Translations under genes and position numbers: made by a program
Part shown: piece after piece, positions 10,501 through 23,750 of the stretch
Layout: every line of letters starts with the position of its first letter
Position numbering within the stretch: position 1 is the first letter of the stretch
Notes under the pieces: model-generated
What the model saw: only the letters and a program-made list of their open reading frames with translations
Database searches by the model: none
What the model was told of the DNA's origin: nothing
Assembly: GCA_947561715.1 (NCBI GenBank)
Contig: OX387200.1
Location: forward strand, 3,350,501-3,414,500
Direction of reading: 5' to 3'
Origin: Ascidia mentula
Lineage: Eukaryota; Chordata; Ascidiacea; Phlebobranchia; Ascidiidae
DNA: 64,000 nt

Positions 10501-13500
10501 GAAGCTGTACTTGTGCGAAGACCTTCACCTCCTCGCCATTTCCCTCCTCATAGTCCACCACATCCACCTATCATAGAACACCATCCACACCCAATGGATA
10601 GACATCTTGAGTTGCACAGACGTCGAAGTCCTGACATCCACCGGGGGCCACATGATCCCTACCGCTTTGGCAACTTTCACAGACCTGTTAGCCCAGGTCG
10701 CAGAAGTCCCGGTTTCGTTGAGCACAGGGGTTTTCCACATGATCGCTATGAACCCAGACATTTCGATCACCACAGAAGATTAAGCCCATCATTTGACCAT
10801 CGACCACGGGGACGAAGTCCTGGTTTTGAGCACAGGCCACATAGACACAGAAGCCCTCCTTTTCGTGGGAGGCCACCTAGCCCTGGCTTTCCAAGGCGGC
10901 CTCCTGACCATCCAGATTTTGTCCATCATGGATTTAACCATCACCGTAGAAGCATGTCACCTCCTCCAAGGAGGTTTGAAAGTCCTGGAGTACACAGACC
11001 CCCAGACGAAGTTCATCGAAGAGAGCGCTTCTTGCCACACCACTCCCCACCTGGCATACACAGACGAGGACCCAGCCCCCCGCATGTTGATCCATTGCGA
11101 CATGAACGTAGTGGTTCCCCTTTTCATCCCGGAGGTTTCAGGCATCCAAGTCCTGAGCATAGAAGACTGCGAGAACACAGAGAGTTACCACCTGAGTTTT
11201 TGGAAAGACAAAGAAGACAACGCTCAATTAGCCCTGAATCATCCAGAGAAACTCATAACCATTCCAGGTAAGCTGCAATTTTGGTTTCGTTGTTTAAAAT
11301 AGCAATTTCAGTTGCTATTACCCAACATTTTTGTGACTACAAAAAAAGGCGACTGTGGCATGAGCATTGCTGTAACGCTAGACATTGTTAAAATTGTAGG
11401 CCGCACTGTAAGTGTTCAGGCAACCGGTTTAACCAAGGCTCTCAGCTTTGAGTAAAATAGTTTTTGTGTGTATAATTTATATATAAATGTTTATAAGTCA
11501 GTCATTATGTTGTGCAGAATGGGTTCTCCTCATCAACGTCATCACTTCCTTGATGCCGGTGGGCGCAACCGACCACGATCCCGATCTTCATCACCGAGTA
11601 TTCTTCAACGTACTCCTCCACGCATCCGTTCTCCTGTCCATGTACGTCCAGATCATCGTCCCTACTCACCAGGTGATCTCAGAATCGAGGATCCAAAACC
11701 TGGCATGGGTCCTGATCTGATTCCTAGCGCAGCAACAACAGACTTCACAGAATCAGGTACATGGCGTTTGTTTGTTGTTTGCAGTGGGGATGAGAAGTGT
11801 ATTTTGTATCTGTGTGATTGTTGGAGTTTATTGTGTCATAAATGTTGAAGGGAGAGATGAAGCAACACATCATCCACAATTTACTTTTTAAAATAAAAAA
11901 TCTAATATGTTTGTGACCAATAAAGAGATACTTTTACTCTACGTTTGTTATCCAGACCAACCTTACACAGACAATGTTTGATATTATTAAAATAGACGCT
12001 GCACCGGAAAGAATCAAGCCAGGCAAGCGATCACAGAGAGAATCTTCCGATCACGATGCTCCCCAAATCTCTCTGGATGAAAGATTGAGGGAGATTACAG
12101 GGGAACCCCCACCAGAACCTCCCTCTCCCCCTCATAATGAAGTAGAGGTTTGTCCTGTTAGTGAATCCTTCTGTCCCATGAGTCAATTACTCATTTTATG
12201 TAGATTTGTTTTACAGCACAGTAAATTGCCATATTGTTACAACTGTGCAACAAAAGTCTTGTTTTGTTTTGTAAAATCCTTTTTATACAAGTAAAAGAAT
12301 TGAGTCAATAATCGTATGTGAGGTGTAGACAGTGCCCCTATTGAACCTAGGAAAAACAAAAAAAATTTCTTTCATTCTTGCAGAATTCACCTCATGGATC
12401 TGATGACATGGACATTTCATCTGGTTCAGGAGGCCCCCCATCACCAGCGCATCCTAATGGTGAGGGAGCATACCGCCCCCAATATCAGGGGCCACCCCCT
12501 CAACATCAGGGCCAGTGGGGTTTTGGTCGGGATATGTGGAATGGTTTTGACCCAAGGTTGGTTGCGTCACAAAAAATTTCTTGTTAGTGCATTTACAGTT
12601 TTAACAGTTACAGTTTTGTTGCTGCATACAGATGGCCAAGATCTCTGTTGAAACATAATAGGTCGAAACATTGGCCATCTGTATGCAGCTCATAAAATTC
12701 ATATTATTGTCTCTGTCCATGCTTATTTTGTGTTCATTTTAGTGTCTATGCTTATCTTATGCAATGTCTGTCAGCCAGAATAATCTCGTTGCATTGGATG
12801 TTTTTGTCACAGAATGCCCGTTCCTGGTCAACCTCAAATGTGGGGAGCAATGAGACCAGAACACCCTCACTTTCATCTACGACCAAATCTTCCCAATGGT
12901 TTTCCTGGGCATGCAGGTTTCCCACACAGAGGTGTGTATTATGTACAATATTGCATAAGTTTAAAGATGTATCAAGGAAAGGATTTTTTGGGGGATTTTG
13001 TCACTTACCTAATATGTTGCTCAAACTTTGAGCTGTTTTTTTCCCGTCATTTGTCATTTGACCAAAATAAATTGAAAATGTCCTCAATTTTTGCTTGCAT
13101 CTCGGTCATTTGACAGAATTTTTTTTAGTGAAAAAAAACCCAGGCTCAAAGTAACACCTATTTTGTCATGCATACTTTAAGGCAAATTATTGCAAGTTTA
13201 TAAACATATGACATTTTAAATCATGTAAATAGACCTTCCCCGTGGGGAACACCCATTCGATCCCAACATGCTTGCCCCTCCCTCGCATGGTTGGAATCGA
13301 CCTTGGATGCACATGGGCCAGCACCCGCCGCACCCGTCAATGATGGGTCAGATTCCACCCCCGGGCGTTTTCCCCACTGATGGAAATGAAAGTGAAATCA
13401 ACAAATTTATCGACAACTGTGTGTTGAATCGGATTTCTGCCGAACTGAAGGAAATCATCAAGCGGGATTTAAACAGGAAAATGATTGAAACGATGGCCTT

Positions 13501-16500
13501 CCGCGTATATGAATCATGGTGGGATTCGCAGAACATGGCGAAGAATCAAAAACCCACTGCGGCACCGAAAACAGTTGTGGCAGCAAAGGAGGTTTCGAAG
13601 GCTGAAGCTGACAAAGAAAATGTGGACAAAACAAATGTGACAAAACCAGCAGGCAAATTACCAGCTTTGCTAAATACCTTTGACCCCCTAAACTGGGCCA
13701 GAGGTTCATTCGAAATGGATGGCATTGGAATTGGCCTCGGTCTTCGTTCTGCCATTTCAAAAATGCCGTCATTTCGTGTGAAAAAACGTACCCCCTCCCC
13801 ACAACCCGTACCAAGTAAGAAAAAGAAAATGGAGGAAATCAACAGGAACAAAATGGCTGGTAAGTTACCATGTTGGGACCACTTAAGTTTAAAAACCTGT
13901 CAGTAAATCCTTGTCTTAATAATGTTATCGTTACTGACAAATTGTTGGTTCAAAAATTCAGGTCTCATAATTTTCCTGGACTGCAGTTGTTGTAAAAAAT
14001 GTACAAAGTGATTTAATTTTGTTTTTTTGTACAGTATCTTATTATCTTCATCACCAACATTTTTTCAACTGAAAGTTACTAAAAGACTTCATAATAAAAG
14101 GGCTATCAGTTTCGAATTAATAGCATGTTGTAATTTTTTCCTTTATTTGCATTCTAAACAAAAAGTTGCAAACTGATATTCCAAACTCCTTAATTTTATG
14201 TAACAAATTTTTTTTCCCCTCAACAGAAAACAAGCTGCAAAATAGAAAGGGATCTCAACTTGATCGCGAGAGGAAAAGAAGAGTTTATCTTGATTCTGGT
14301 GGAGAAGATGAAGATGAGAGTGATGTGGATTCCTCTGATGCTGAGGAAGAAATCAAAAAGATTGGTAGAGGTAATTCAGGTTCCATGTTCTTGTGTATGT
14401 TTGTCTGCAAAAAAGGAATATGTGAATAATGTAATGCAGTACACTGACTGTTACCACACTAAAAAACCTGTTGTGTGAAATATGCTGCTGCAAATTTGTA
14501 CCCTGCAGTTGTGTAGTTAAAAAATAAATTTTACTGTTTAATGCATGTCCACCAAACATGTCCATTAATGTTTTCCTGAAATTAATTTCTTCGCATTTAG
14601 CAAACTTTCAAGGAAGAATTGGGTGAACTAATTTCATGATTGTGTTTCACAAATATTTTTTTCCAAACTTTTTCTCAATTTTTCAGTTCCGCTGAACGTG
14701 GATGATGTCTTCAGTTCTCCCGAATCTTCGAGTTCTGAGGAAGAGGAAGAGGATGATGAGGATGAATCAGATGAGGAAGATGAAGATAGTGAAGATGACA
14801 AAGAAACTGAGAGGGAGGAGTCGGACAAGGCATGTATTTAATTTATTATGAAATGTACAAAATGTTTTCTAGCTTTCTGTAAAAATCATCATTTTCTTGT
14901 AATGTAAATCTTGATATCCCAGGAGGATGCAGTTTTAATGAAGAAGTTGGTGAAGCAGGAGAGGATTGATGAGGAGGATCCATCAAGATCATTTAAACGG
15001 TCTTCCATCAAAGAGGAAGATGTTACTGAGCCTCCACTGAAGAGAGCGAAGTCTGATTCAGATGTGAAATTTGAGAGGTATTTCCTAGTACATAACCTAA
15101 ACGCTGCATGTATTTTCTGGCACAATGTTAGAAAATCTTTCCATAAATTTATACAAACTGTACAGGAATTTGAAACTACGTTTTCATTTTTCAGTCTTGC
15201 CGTTTCCTCTCTTGAGAAAGTGACTTCTCCCCTCATATCTCCAACTGGTGGCAGCCTAACCCCACAAGACCTCAAGCATGTTCATCCCAAGAAACGTTAT
15301 CGATTCCTGTCGAAGGAAGAAACAAGTAATTTGGATCTGATTGCTGAGGTTTGTGTGTTTGTTGTTTTCTCACCTCAGCAGCTTCTAACATGCAGAAGAG
15401 CTGAATATTTGCCACAACTTTGTGTATGTTGTGTGTTACAACAATGGCAAATAATAGTTAATAGTTGTTTATGTATATAACCAGCAATGACACGTTTAGG
15501 TATCTGGAAGACGACGTTCAGATGAAGATATTTCAGAGATGAACGACAAAGAGAAGGCAGCTCTTGAAATTCTTGCCGACATGAAATCGACCCCCGAGCG
15601 ATTTGTCGCAAGGTGAAGAAATGTTTGTTTTTATTGAATAAAGTATTGGCAATATTTAAAAACTGTCACAATTTCTTCAAGATCAGCAGTGGTACCATAG
15701 TAATTCTAAATTTATGAAATATATGCAAGTCCTGTATTAGCAAAATCTGGGTCTACATGTTGGTTTGCAAATTTTCTCCTGGTATATTTTGTTTATCATC
15801 TTCCACTGGTTTAAATATGTGTAGAATATTTGAAAAGTAAATATTAGAAACTTTTCCTTCCAAGTCACCAAGCAACCATATATATAACATACATATATAT
15901 TTCTCTTCCACTGCAGGATGTCGGAAAGTTCCGATTCGAGCGAGCAACCGCTTCATCCTGCAACACCAAGCCGTCAGCTCAGTGGGTCCATTTTCTCTCC
16001 TCCTGCAACCCCTGCTCCCCATCGCCGCACCAGTTCCACCATGGACAACCTCCTCCCTGCAGATGTCCCCACCACTCCCGGAAGCAGGAAGAGGTCTCTT
16101 CCTTCCCTTGATGATGCGAGGAAGTCCGGCAGCGAGGAGCTGGAAGCAGTGGAGGCACTTTTGTCAATTAAACAGTCCCAACCTCCTCTTCCACCACTCT
16201 CACCATCTCCTGTTAAAACAAAGGAGGAGACGAAGAAGGGAATGAAGAGGAAGCGAGAATCTCAGGTGACCCCAGTCAAGAATTTGAGCGAATGTATCAT
16301 ATTTGTTATTTTGGGGGCACATATTTTTTGTATATCTTGGCCTGAAATTTTACTAAAGCAGAGGCAACTACAACTAAATCCGAAATAATTAATTTCAAAC
16401 TCATAATCTTATCTTTCAAAAGAGTCAGTCTCACATCTCACAGTACTATGCTATTGTCAACAAAACCACTACATTACTGACGTGCAACGCAGTGTTCGGC

Positions 16501-19500
16501 ATTATGTCTGGGACCAGAGCAGTGAAGCCAAATTAAAGAACGAAATTTAATTAAAAGGCCAACACTTGCGTCATACCTCCATTGCGCAGGCAGCCTTATG
16601 CAATTTTCTTCCGAAATTTTTGTTGTGTTTAAGGTCGCCCACCAAACGTTCTTGTTTTCTTTGGCTGATTTCATGTTTAAACGCCAAAGCAGTTGTTGTT
16701 CTCTTTTCTCACAAAACAATTCTATTCCAGCCTTTCGTTCCCCCAAAGCGGTCAATTCCGGTCGAAACAGTCGAGCGGGTCCAGCAGATTGCAGAAGAAC
16801 ACAGCTACTTCTCCACGTTGCCAGGCAATAAGAATGATCGCTATGACGCAACTGTCGATGCGATGACGCGCTCTGTCTTCAACGAACATTCGTACAGTTG
16901 GTCGCCTGTCCAGTACTCGACTTATCTCACAAGATCGGGTTAGTGTTTTTGTCGTTTTCAGAAAGATTAGTTCATAAATCCAATTTACATCAATGGATTT
17001 GTTTGTTTCCTCATGTTCAAAAACTTTGCAGTTTGCTGCACTTAATGTATTGATACGTTTTTGAGAGTAATTTGAAACTATTAAAAACTCATTGTTGTTT
17101 CAAAAAAGCATGTCCTATTTTTTTAACCTGAAGTTTTAGCGTTTTAAATATAATTCCATGTTTCTCAATCTGTGTCACGCAGAGAAGTAAAATTGTTGAG
17201 GTAGAAAGAATATCTTAATGCAGCTAGTGTGACTTTCAGACGACTTTGCCGACCAAACGGTCTGCAGCTTACACAATTCGTATTATTGGCTCCACTTTGC
17301 TTATCTTATATTGTTATATTGTTATTTATACAGGAGCACATTTAACCTCGATGTTCGATACCGACACAGCCACCTTCTCCGATCTATCAGCTGCCGAAAT
17401 ATCTGCTGTAAGTATTTGCTGCATTTGCAAAAGTTGGTAAATTATCTGCTACAAAGTCTGTTGGTCATAAAGCTATCAGGGGGTTTTAATATTATAAACT
17501 CTCGTCTGCTGGACAAAAAGTCGTAACTTTCGCATAAACCCTTATAAGATTATTCCTTTAATTGACAAGAATGCGTGCAACCTTCCAAAACCCAGTGGTT
17601 AAACCCAAGCTGCCAACATGTCACCCAACGTTATTTGTGCAAATCCTGGAATTCTTTCCGTGCATTTAGGCTTCGGCCGCCGAGAGAGTGAAACTCAGGA
17701 GAGAATCCAAGGACGTGAAGAAAAAGCGTCCCAAGCGTCCCGTAATGATGGATGAGAGGAAGGTCGCACCCGCTGTTAAGTTCAAACGCCGAACTGAACT
17801 AGAAGAAATGTCCCTTCTCTATCTCATGTGGGGTTTGGGGCTCGACCTGGAGGATATGAAGGTGGGTGATGATGTGGCACGAACTGTGTGTGTCGAAATT
17901 ACTGAACAGATTAATTGGGCCAGAAGAACACAATAGCGTTTTCAACTTATTTGTTGGTGAGATGAAACGTCATAATCGTTCGCATTTCATATAATTACGT
18001 CACACTCACAGTTGTTGCGTGCCGAGTATGAGGAGATGCTGAAATCCAGCAACAACCAGTGGGCCAACGAAACCCACTGGGTGGCGCATCCCATCACCAA
18101 TATTCCGGATGCGGAGGTGGATGCAAGATCACAGGATCGGCGAACCAGGAGCAGGAAGCAGAAGAAGCAAGATAACAATACGAACAAATTCCACAAGACG
18201 GGATGCGCGCGATCAGAAGGTAATAGTTCTTTCTGTGTGATCACTGAGTGACGTCCACAGTATGTGAACCCGATTTATTTTTGTATGACGTCATGCAGTC
18301 TTCCAAATATCAGTTTTGTGTAAGCTAACGTTACAATTGACGTCAAATGAGGCAAAAAACAGATTGTCTCAGGTTAGAAATAGGGACCTGCATTTTATGA
18401 GATCCGCGACCTAAATATTTTTAGGCCAAATTCTCGTGAATGAACTTATTTGTCATGCGAATGCGCAATTCGAAGAAATGAGACAAGGATCGGTTAAAGT
18501 AACTTAAAAATGCAATCATTTTATGAAAGAGTTCTATCTGTACAAATATGGCCCAGTGAAATGCCCACTACTTGGCCGCGGTACACAGTTTGGGAACCAA
18601 GAACCCGTTTAATTGCAGGCTACTACAAGCTGACCGACACCTCCAAGCTCATCCAGCGACGTCTGATGTACCGGCAAGCCGACAACGCGATCAAACCTGG
18701 TAGTAGAAAGGGTCTAGAACCGAGCAGCACACCTGCCACTAACCTGGCAACCGAGAAGTCGCGAGAAGCTCGTCACATGATGCGGAGAATCGCGTCAGAG
18801 TTCGGATCGGATGTTAGCGATCTGCTAAAGTACAATCAACTCATGGTGAGGATCTTGATATGTTTCTATACGAACGAGATAGGCTTGAGGCAAAATTGAG
18901 TGGAAAATGTGCTGGCAGTGTGTTTCTTATGGTTTTGACTCGGGTTACCACAAATAAATTTAAACTAGAGTATATTTTATCTGAACGCGTAAAAATAACT
19001 CGTGTGGATTTAACGAAATGTCAGTTAATAGCGTCGGTGATTATCGATAGACTAAGGAAGATATTTAATAAACCGTTCCCTTAAAAACCATTTAAAAACC
19101 AGTAAACCTTTATACATCTCGTTGTGACTTTGTGAGTGGTTTCAGAATTCAGCGAAAACTGATGGTATTCGCATTCAAACAACTCAGGGAGACACGTTTA
19201 AGCGACTCGAACTTGCGTTTATTTCCAAGCTCAACAATACTTTTTTATTGTGACACATTCAACCTTTTTACGGAGCACAAATCGTGTTTGGATTGGGATT
19301 ATTTCGAAAATAATGTAATAGCAGTGCACTCAGCATGCAGGTCAGACCATGTCAATTACACTTTCCCAACAGTCGCACATTACACCATATTAGAAGTGGC
19401 GACTAACGATTTTCACCTTAACCTATTTATCTTTATGTACATCTGTTACTGACGCTGGCAGTACATGCAGGCATGTTGCATATATAAAAAGATCTTCTGG

Positions 19501-20757
19501 CAAAACAAAATGTTTCCATGCTGTTTGTGCTCATTACAGAAGTACATCCTGAGCAAGGTTGTTACTGGATTAATTAAAACTTCAAAAGAAATTGTCAGTT
19601 TTGCGTTACCAAACGAGCCTGTTTGTGTTGTACAACGCGGTAACACATATGTGAATGCTCGAACGTTGTGAACAATATGTGTGTGGTTCGGACGTTATGT
19701 ATGTTTTTCGTTGAGAGACAATAATACTAAACTATTACTAAGCAAGGAGCCAATAATATGAATTCATTGAGCTTGGGACTGTTTCTACCTGCAAGGTAGA
19801 CTAATAAACCTACTAACATCATTAAACCTTGCGGTTCGGAAGTGATGTATGTTTTTCGTAAGGAAACAATAATACTGGAACTATTACATTCTAAAATTCC
19901 ACCTTCCCTTCCAGTTCCGCAAGAAGAGCGTGAAATTCGCCAGGAGCAGCATCCACGGATGGGGACTCTTTGCACAGGAAACGATAGGAGCGGACGAAAT
20001 GGTGATAGAGTATGTCGGTGAACTCGTCCGTTCGAGTGTGGCTGACCGTAGGGAGGTTGTCTACACAAAGAGGGGAATCGGAAGTTCCTATCTGTTCCGG
20101 ATCGATTCGGATCACATTATCGACGCCACCAAGTGTGGAAACTACGCACGATTCATGAACCACTCTTGCAACGTGGGTTCTATTATTTTCCACTTTAAAT
20201 TTTTTTGCTTTATTTTTTGCCTGTATGTTAATGGCAACATTTTAATCTTTTGTGGAATTTTGTTGCAGCGCAATCACGTGTATGCGAGTCTTTTTGACAA
20301 AATGTAAAGTCCCTTAACCTTACGATAATACTTCAAATTCGCTTATTTCTCCTTAAAAATCCCTGTTTTTGAGATTGATATTTCGCTAGCTTTAATAGAG
20401 GCTTTGGTGTGTTTTTTGACGGTCTTTGTTTAGTCTAGTGCACACAGTTGAGTGTCCTAGTAAATAAACTGTGTTTTGTGTCGATAATATGATTTAAATC
20501 TTTCGATTACTATGGCGACTTTAAGGGTGTTAGATCTGCGCATGAAGTACAATAACTCTAAACAGTTTTCCCTTTTTTCGCAGCCGAGTTGTTACGCGAA
20601 AGTTATCACAGTGGACGGAGCTAAAAAAATCGTCATCTACTCGAAGGACATCATCAAGCCTTCGGACGAAATAACGTACGATTATAAATTCCCGTTGGAA
20701 GACATCAAGATCCCGTGCTTCTGTGGCGCCCCCACGTGTCGGGGCACACTCAACTGA
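7571..20757 (+). CDS. SETD1: SETD1/Set1 histone H3K4 methyltransferase, 25 exons, 2023 aa
   Basis: Exons: 7571-7705, 7765-7866, 8082-8252, 8802-8901, 9110-9251, 9320-9476, 9712-11267, 11518-11756, 11996-12147, 12384-12556, 12813-12931, 13233-13859, 14227-14370, 14687-14829, 14923-15077, 15195-15348, 15500-15612, 15917-16265, 16731-16938, 17334-17407, 17670-17861, 18012-18219, 18619-18845, 19915-20172, 20584-20757. They sum to 6072 nt in one frame. The order is: N-terminal NFKLIVDP motif; RRM (~80-169, [16 protein letters not shown]); a long R/S/H/P-rich region (exon 7); a conserved helical block near [10 protein letters not shown]; acidic Ser/Glu tract; N-SET with WIN-like GCARSEGYY (~1803, WDR5 contact); SET (~1885-2002, [19 protein letters not shown]); post-[13 protein letters not shown]. 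It is the catalytic subunit of the COMPASS complex that methylates H3 lysine 4. Human SETD1A/B are 1707/1966 aa. Exon 14 uses a GC donor (AAG|GCATGT). The acceptor of exon 9 (aaaatag) is weak but restores frame. Confidence 0.95.
8332..8760. mobile_element. hAT-like MITE in SETD1 intron 3, 8-bp target duplication
   Basis: The element begins TAGTGATGT and ends ACATCACTA (terminal inverted repeats). Both ends continue into related GC-rich sequence (cggtacccgg / ccggttcc). It is flanked on both sides by the identical octamer acctgtat (8324-8331 and 8761-8768). An 8-bp duplication is the mark of the hAT superfamily. It is 429 bp with no transposase frame, so it is non-autonomous. Confidence 0.85.
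12621..12689. repeat. Perfect 19-bp inverted repeat (hairpin) in a SETD1 intron
   Basis: Arms GCTGCATACAGATGGCCAA (12621-12639) and its exact complement (12671-12689) surround a 31-nt loop, in the intron between exons 10 and 11. It could be the relic of a short inverted-repeat element or an RNA hairpin. The sequence alone does not decide. Confidence 0.8.
18846..19914 (+). other. Long last-but-one SETD1 intron with internal direct repeat
   Basis: This intron, ~1.07 kb, separates the WIN/N-SET part from the SET domain exons. Near its end a ~55-bp sequence containing tatgtttttcgt and acaataatact is present twice (about 19690 and 19845). The duplicated SETD1 segment at 30.8 kb starts within this same sequence, so the repeat may mark the breakpoint. 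Confidence 0.5.
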
Positions 20758-20763
20758 CGACGA

Positions 20764-23750
20764 AGCCGCGATTTTGTAGTAACGTCATCCAAGATTGCAT
20801 CCAGTAGTTGGTGGAGTTTGGTAGAACAAAATTCTGCGCTGGCTTGTTTGCTGATACTTGTGTGTGATGTCATAATGTGGTTTTTGACGTCACACAGCCC
20901 AAAACGTCGGGGGTCAAACCTACCTCGATGTAAAGTTAGCAGAACAAACATCGCAAATTTTACGCTCCAGTGGTCACGGTTTGGGAAACCGCCTTCATTG
21001 CATAATTATTTGTCAGGAGTTTTTTAGTTACAAATTCAGAATTTAACGGATGTTGTTGTTCTGTCTCCGTGCACATCTCTGACATTTGACGAAGGGAAGT
21101 CACCCATGCTCGGCGTTATGTTTTCCTTTAGTGCGCTAGTGTGTGACGTTGTGCACGCTCGTATTGTTTCTATGATTATTTTTTACGATTGTTCCCACGG
21201 TCTGTGCGCGATCTTTTTCTGTTTTCTTTTTTTTTCTCAAGTTAATGTTTCGAATAAAATGCCACCTTAAAAAGCGTTTTGTGTTCCATTGTAGAAAGGA
21301 AATGACTCGCGATCCGACAGTTTGACACCCATGATCATGTTACCACCTGTTAACATCTCCACGTTTATTGCAGGTCATTCATAGTTACGAAACAATGACC
21401 ACTATGCGTAACACTTCTGTTCGAATGCCATTGTTACTTGGTAGTGATTGGCTCACTTGTTTGCAGCGTGCTGATAGGATAAAATAGTTTATGTCAGTTC
21501 AATTGTTTATTTAGCCTACTGCTTTCAGGAGATAATTTTGGCTTAAATGTTAACTTCTATTAGTTTGCTGCAAATTAAGCTGCCAAAGGAAAACGTGGCC
21601 TGTTCAAAAACAGTTGGTAAGTGCTTGCTAGCGTTTATTGTTGGCAGTGTTGTTGATCGTGGATCTTTTATAGAAAACCGTCGTTACAATGATGTTAATA
21701 CACCGGGAAAAGGAAACGGCGTGTTTCAACGAAGTAGTCTACCCTTTATGAGACTTGGCCCTCACAGGCCGGGCGTTCAGAGTCTACACCTCCAGTGCGA
21801 AATATTTTTTGGAACTGCTGTTTCTGGCTCACTATCAACTAGTAACCTTGAGCTTGGAAAAATTTGTGAACTGGCAGCGAACACGTTGATATTCCAAGAC
21901 CATTTACTGCAACATAAATTCATCGACCCAATGAAGGTCATTTGTTTTACCCAGACTTATATGTAGATCAAGTTTGTAGTAGTATTTTCCGTTAGCAACG
22001 ATCCACGGTCCAACAAAAGAAAAAGGTTTGGCTTGAGGGTGATCACTGTGATGGTCGTTATCTGATTTACGTTTTGTCAAAAGATAGGAAAGCTGACAGA
22101 TTTCTTAATTTTCAAACGATTTAACGCGTGCCAAAGAGTTTATTTAAAAATAATGTATATAATTTAAACACATGAGCTCAATGTGAAGGACCGTAACGTG
22201 GGTTGGGATTTTGTTGCTTCCCGGCTGTAAAGCGTTAGGAGTCCAGTAAAGGCGGTTAAGGACTACAGCTTGCCTGAACATATAACTAAGGAAACAATCA
22301 CCCGAGTTAGTTGTGTTTGGTCATGTGGAACAATATACTGTGTCCCTGAATTAACACGCATTTTATTGTCAGCGACGCTGAGTCATCGTTCCAGAATCAC
22401 GAAATACGACCCTGTACGTTTTTGGCTGAGGTAAATGTGCTATGCTTAACGCAAGACCGATTTAAACAGTATAGGTGTACAATAACACGTCCCAAGTCTT
22501 TATACAGGCTAGGTTGTTGCCGGTAAGCTTAATTTAGGCTAGGTTGTTGCCGGCCAAATCAACAAATCTTCTCAACAACAAACAATAGAGTTTTTTTTTT
22601 ATCCCAGCGAATATTGTGTTGAGGTTTTTTCGAGGCCGACCCCGAAATGTAGTGAAGTTCGTCTTTTGTTTGCTGACACAGGTTACGTAACTACAGGGTG
22701 GCACGAGTAGTTTAATAATTTCGCGTCAAATAACCCGTGATGACGAAACAGTTTAAATCCTTTTCAGAGTCGCGAGAGCGTGACAGCTTCGTCCTCATAT
22801 TTTTTTTCGGCGTCGCGACCACAGCTTCTCCTGGGCACGCCGAGAGTGCGTTTGTTTGTGTATCACGGTCACTCACGTATCTAGTTAAAAAGGCTCAATA
22901 TTCGTGAACCCTCTGATATTATGTGAACAATTTGTCAGTGGTGATTTATTCCTGTATGTTTCTGATATATTCGTAGTATAGTGGAGAGTTAGGGTAGCGT
23001 GCGATGCCTTTTCACCGGTAAGTGCCAACAAGTGCGAAACTCTGGAGTTCAACTTCGCAACCTGCGTCAGTGTAAGGGCCAAGTGCACGTTTGTAAGAAA
23101 CAGCACAAATCAACACAAGCTCAAATCAAACCAATTTTTAGTTTTGAATTAGTTGTGAGACTGATCAACAAGGCCCAACAAAAAGTATTTCGTGTAAATG
23201 AGGCCTGCGGTGACGTGTATACAATATTTTGTTACTTGTGAATTCCGCCGGTTGAGAATTCAGTTACTCACAGTTACAATTTGCTTGATTGACTACAACG
23301 ACAGGGCGATCTTATTATCCAGTCTATTATCCGGCGCAAAGCGTGAGTGTGGACCCTATTTAAGTGCACTTTGCTTGACTTGAGATGCAGTAAAAAATAC
23401 GTCCTGAGGCTTAATTTAGGAACTTAAGAACTTTCATTCTTTTTTTGGACGATTAATTAACAAATCTGTTGGATAACAAACGATCGAGTTTTTAATCCCA
23501 GTGAATGTGTGAATGTTGTGTTGAGATGTATAGTAGTTTGAACGAAGACTTATGTTTACTGAAACATGCTACATATTTACCCAGCGGCTTGTGTATATTT
23601 ATTATTTCAAGCTAACTATTGTGGCGTGATGACAAAACGGTTTCGAAACTTGAGGTTGTTTTTGAGGATGTTTTTATAGTCGAATACCATGGCGCAACAG
23701 CTTCGCCCAGTCATGCCGAAAGTATCTTGTATCACGTATCACGTCACACA
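20764..23750. repeat. Tandem segmental duplication unit 1 (SETD1 3' flank plus receptor upstream module)
   Basis: From just after the SETD1 stop the sequence repeats, at high identity, in the next ~3 kb (23751-26640). Landmarks shared by both: gtgacgtcatccaagattgc-like start, ggtagaacaaaattctgcgc, the block around atgttaccacctgttaac, the caacaaacaatagagttttt module and a relic first exon. No gene is supported inside apart from the relic exon listed separately; a 139-codon open frame at 21547-21966 is discussed under rejected items. Confidence 0.8.
22976..23090 (+). pseudogene. Relic receptor first exon R1 (no start codon)
   Basis: This aligns with exon 1 of G1 and the other relics (gagttagggtagcgtgcga ... 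ttcaacttcgcaacctgcg ... aagtgca). The ATG and most of the signal peptide are lost. It is a decayed member of the exon series R1-R9. Confidence 0.65.

Noticed and set aside
14634-14828. Serine-rich open frame on the minus strand
   Set aside because: It is the antisense of the Glu/Asp-rich exon 14 of SETD1.
21547-21966. 139-codon open frame repeated at 24571-24942
   Set aside because: The two copies differ mostly by amino-acid-changing substitutions despite being recent duplicates. There is no conserved motif, and the third copy of the region (32.3 kb) is truncated. Likely chance open frames in duplicated flank.
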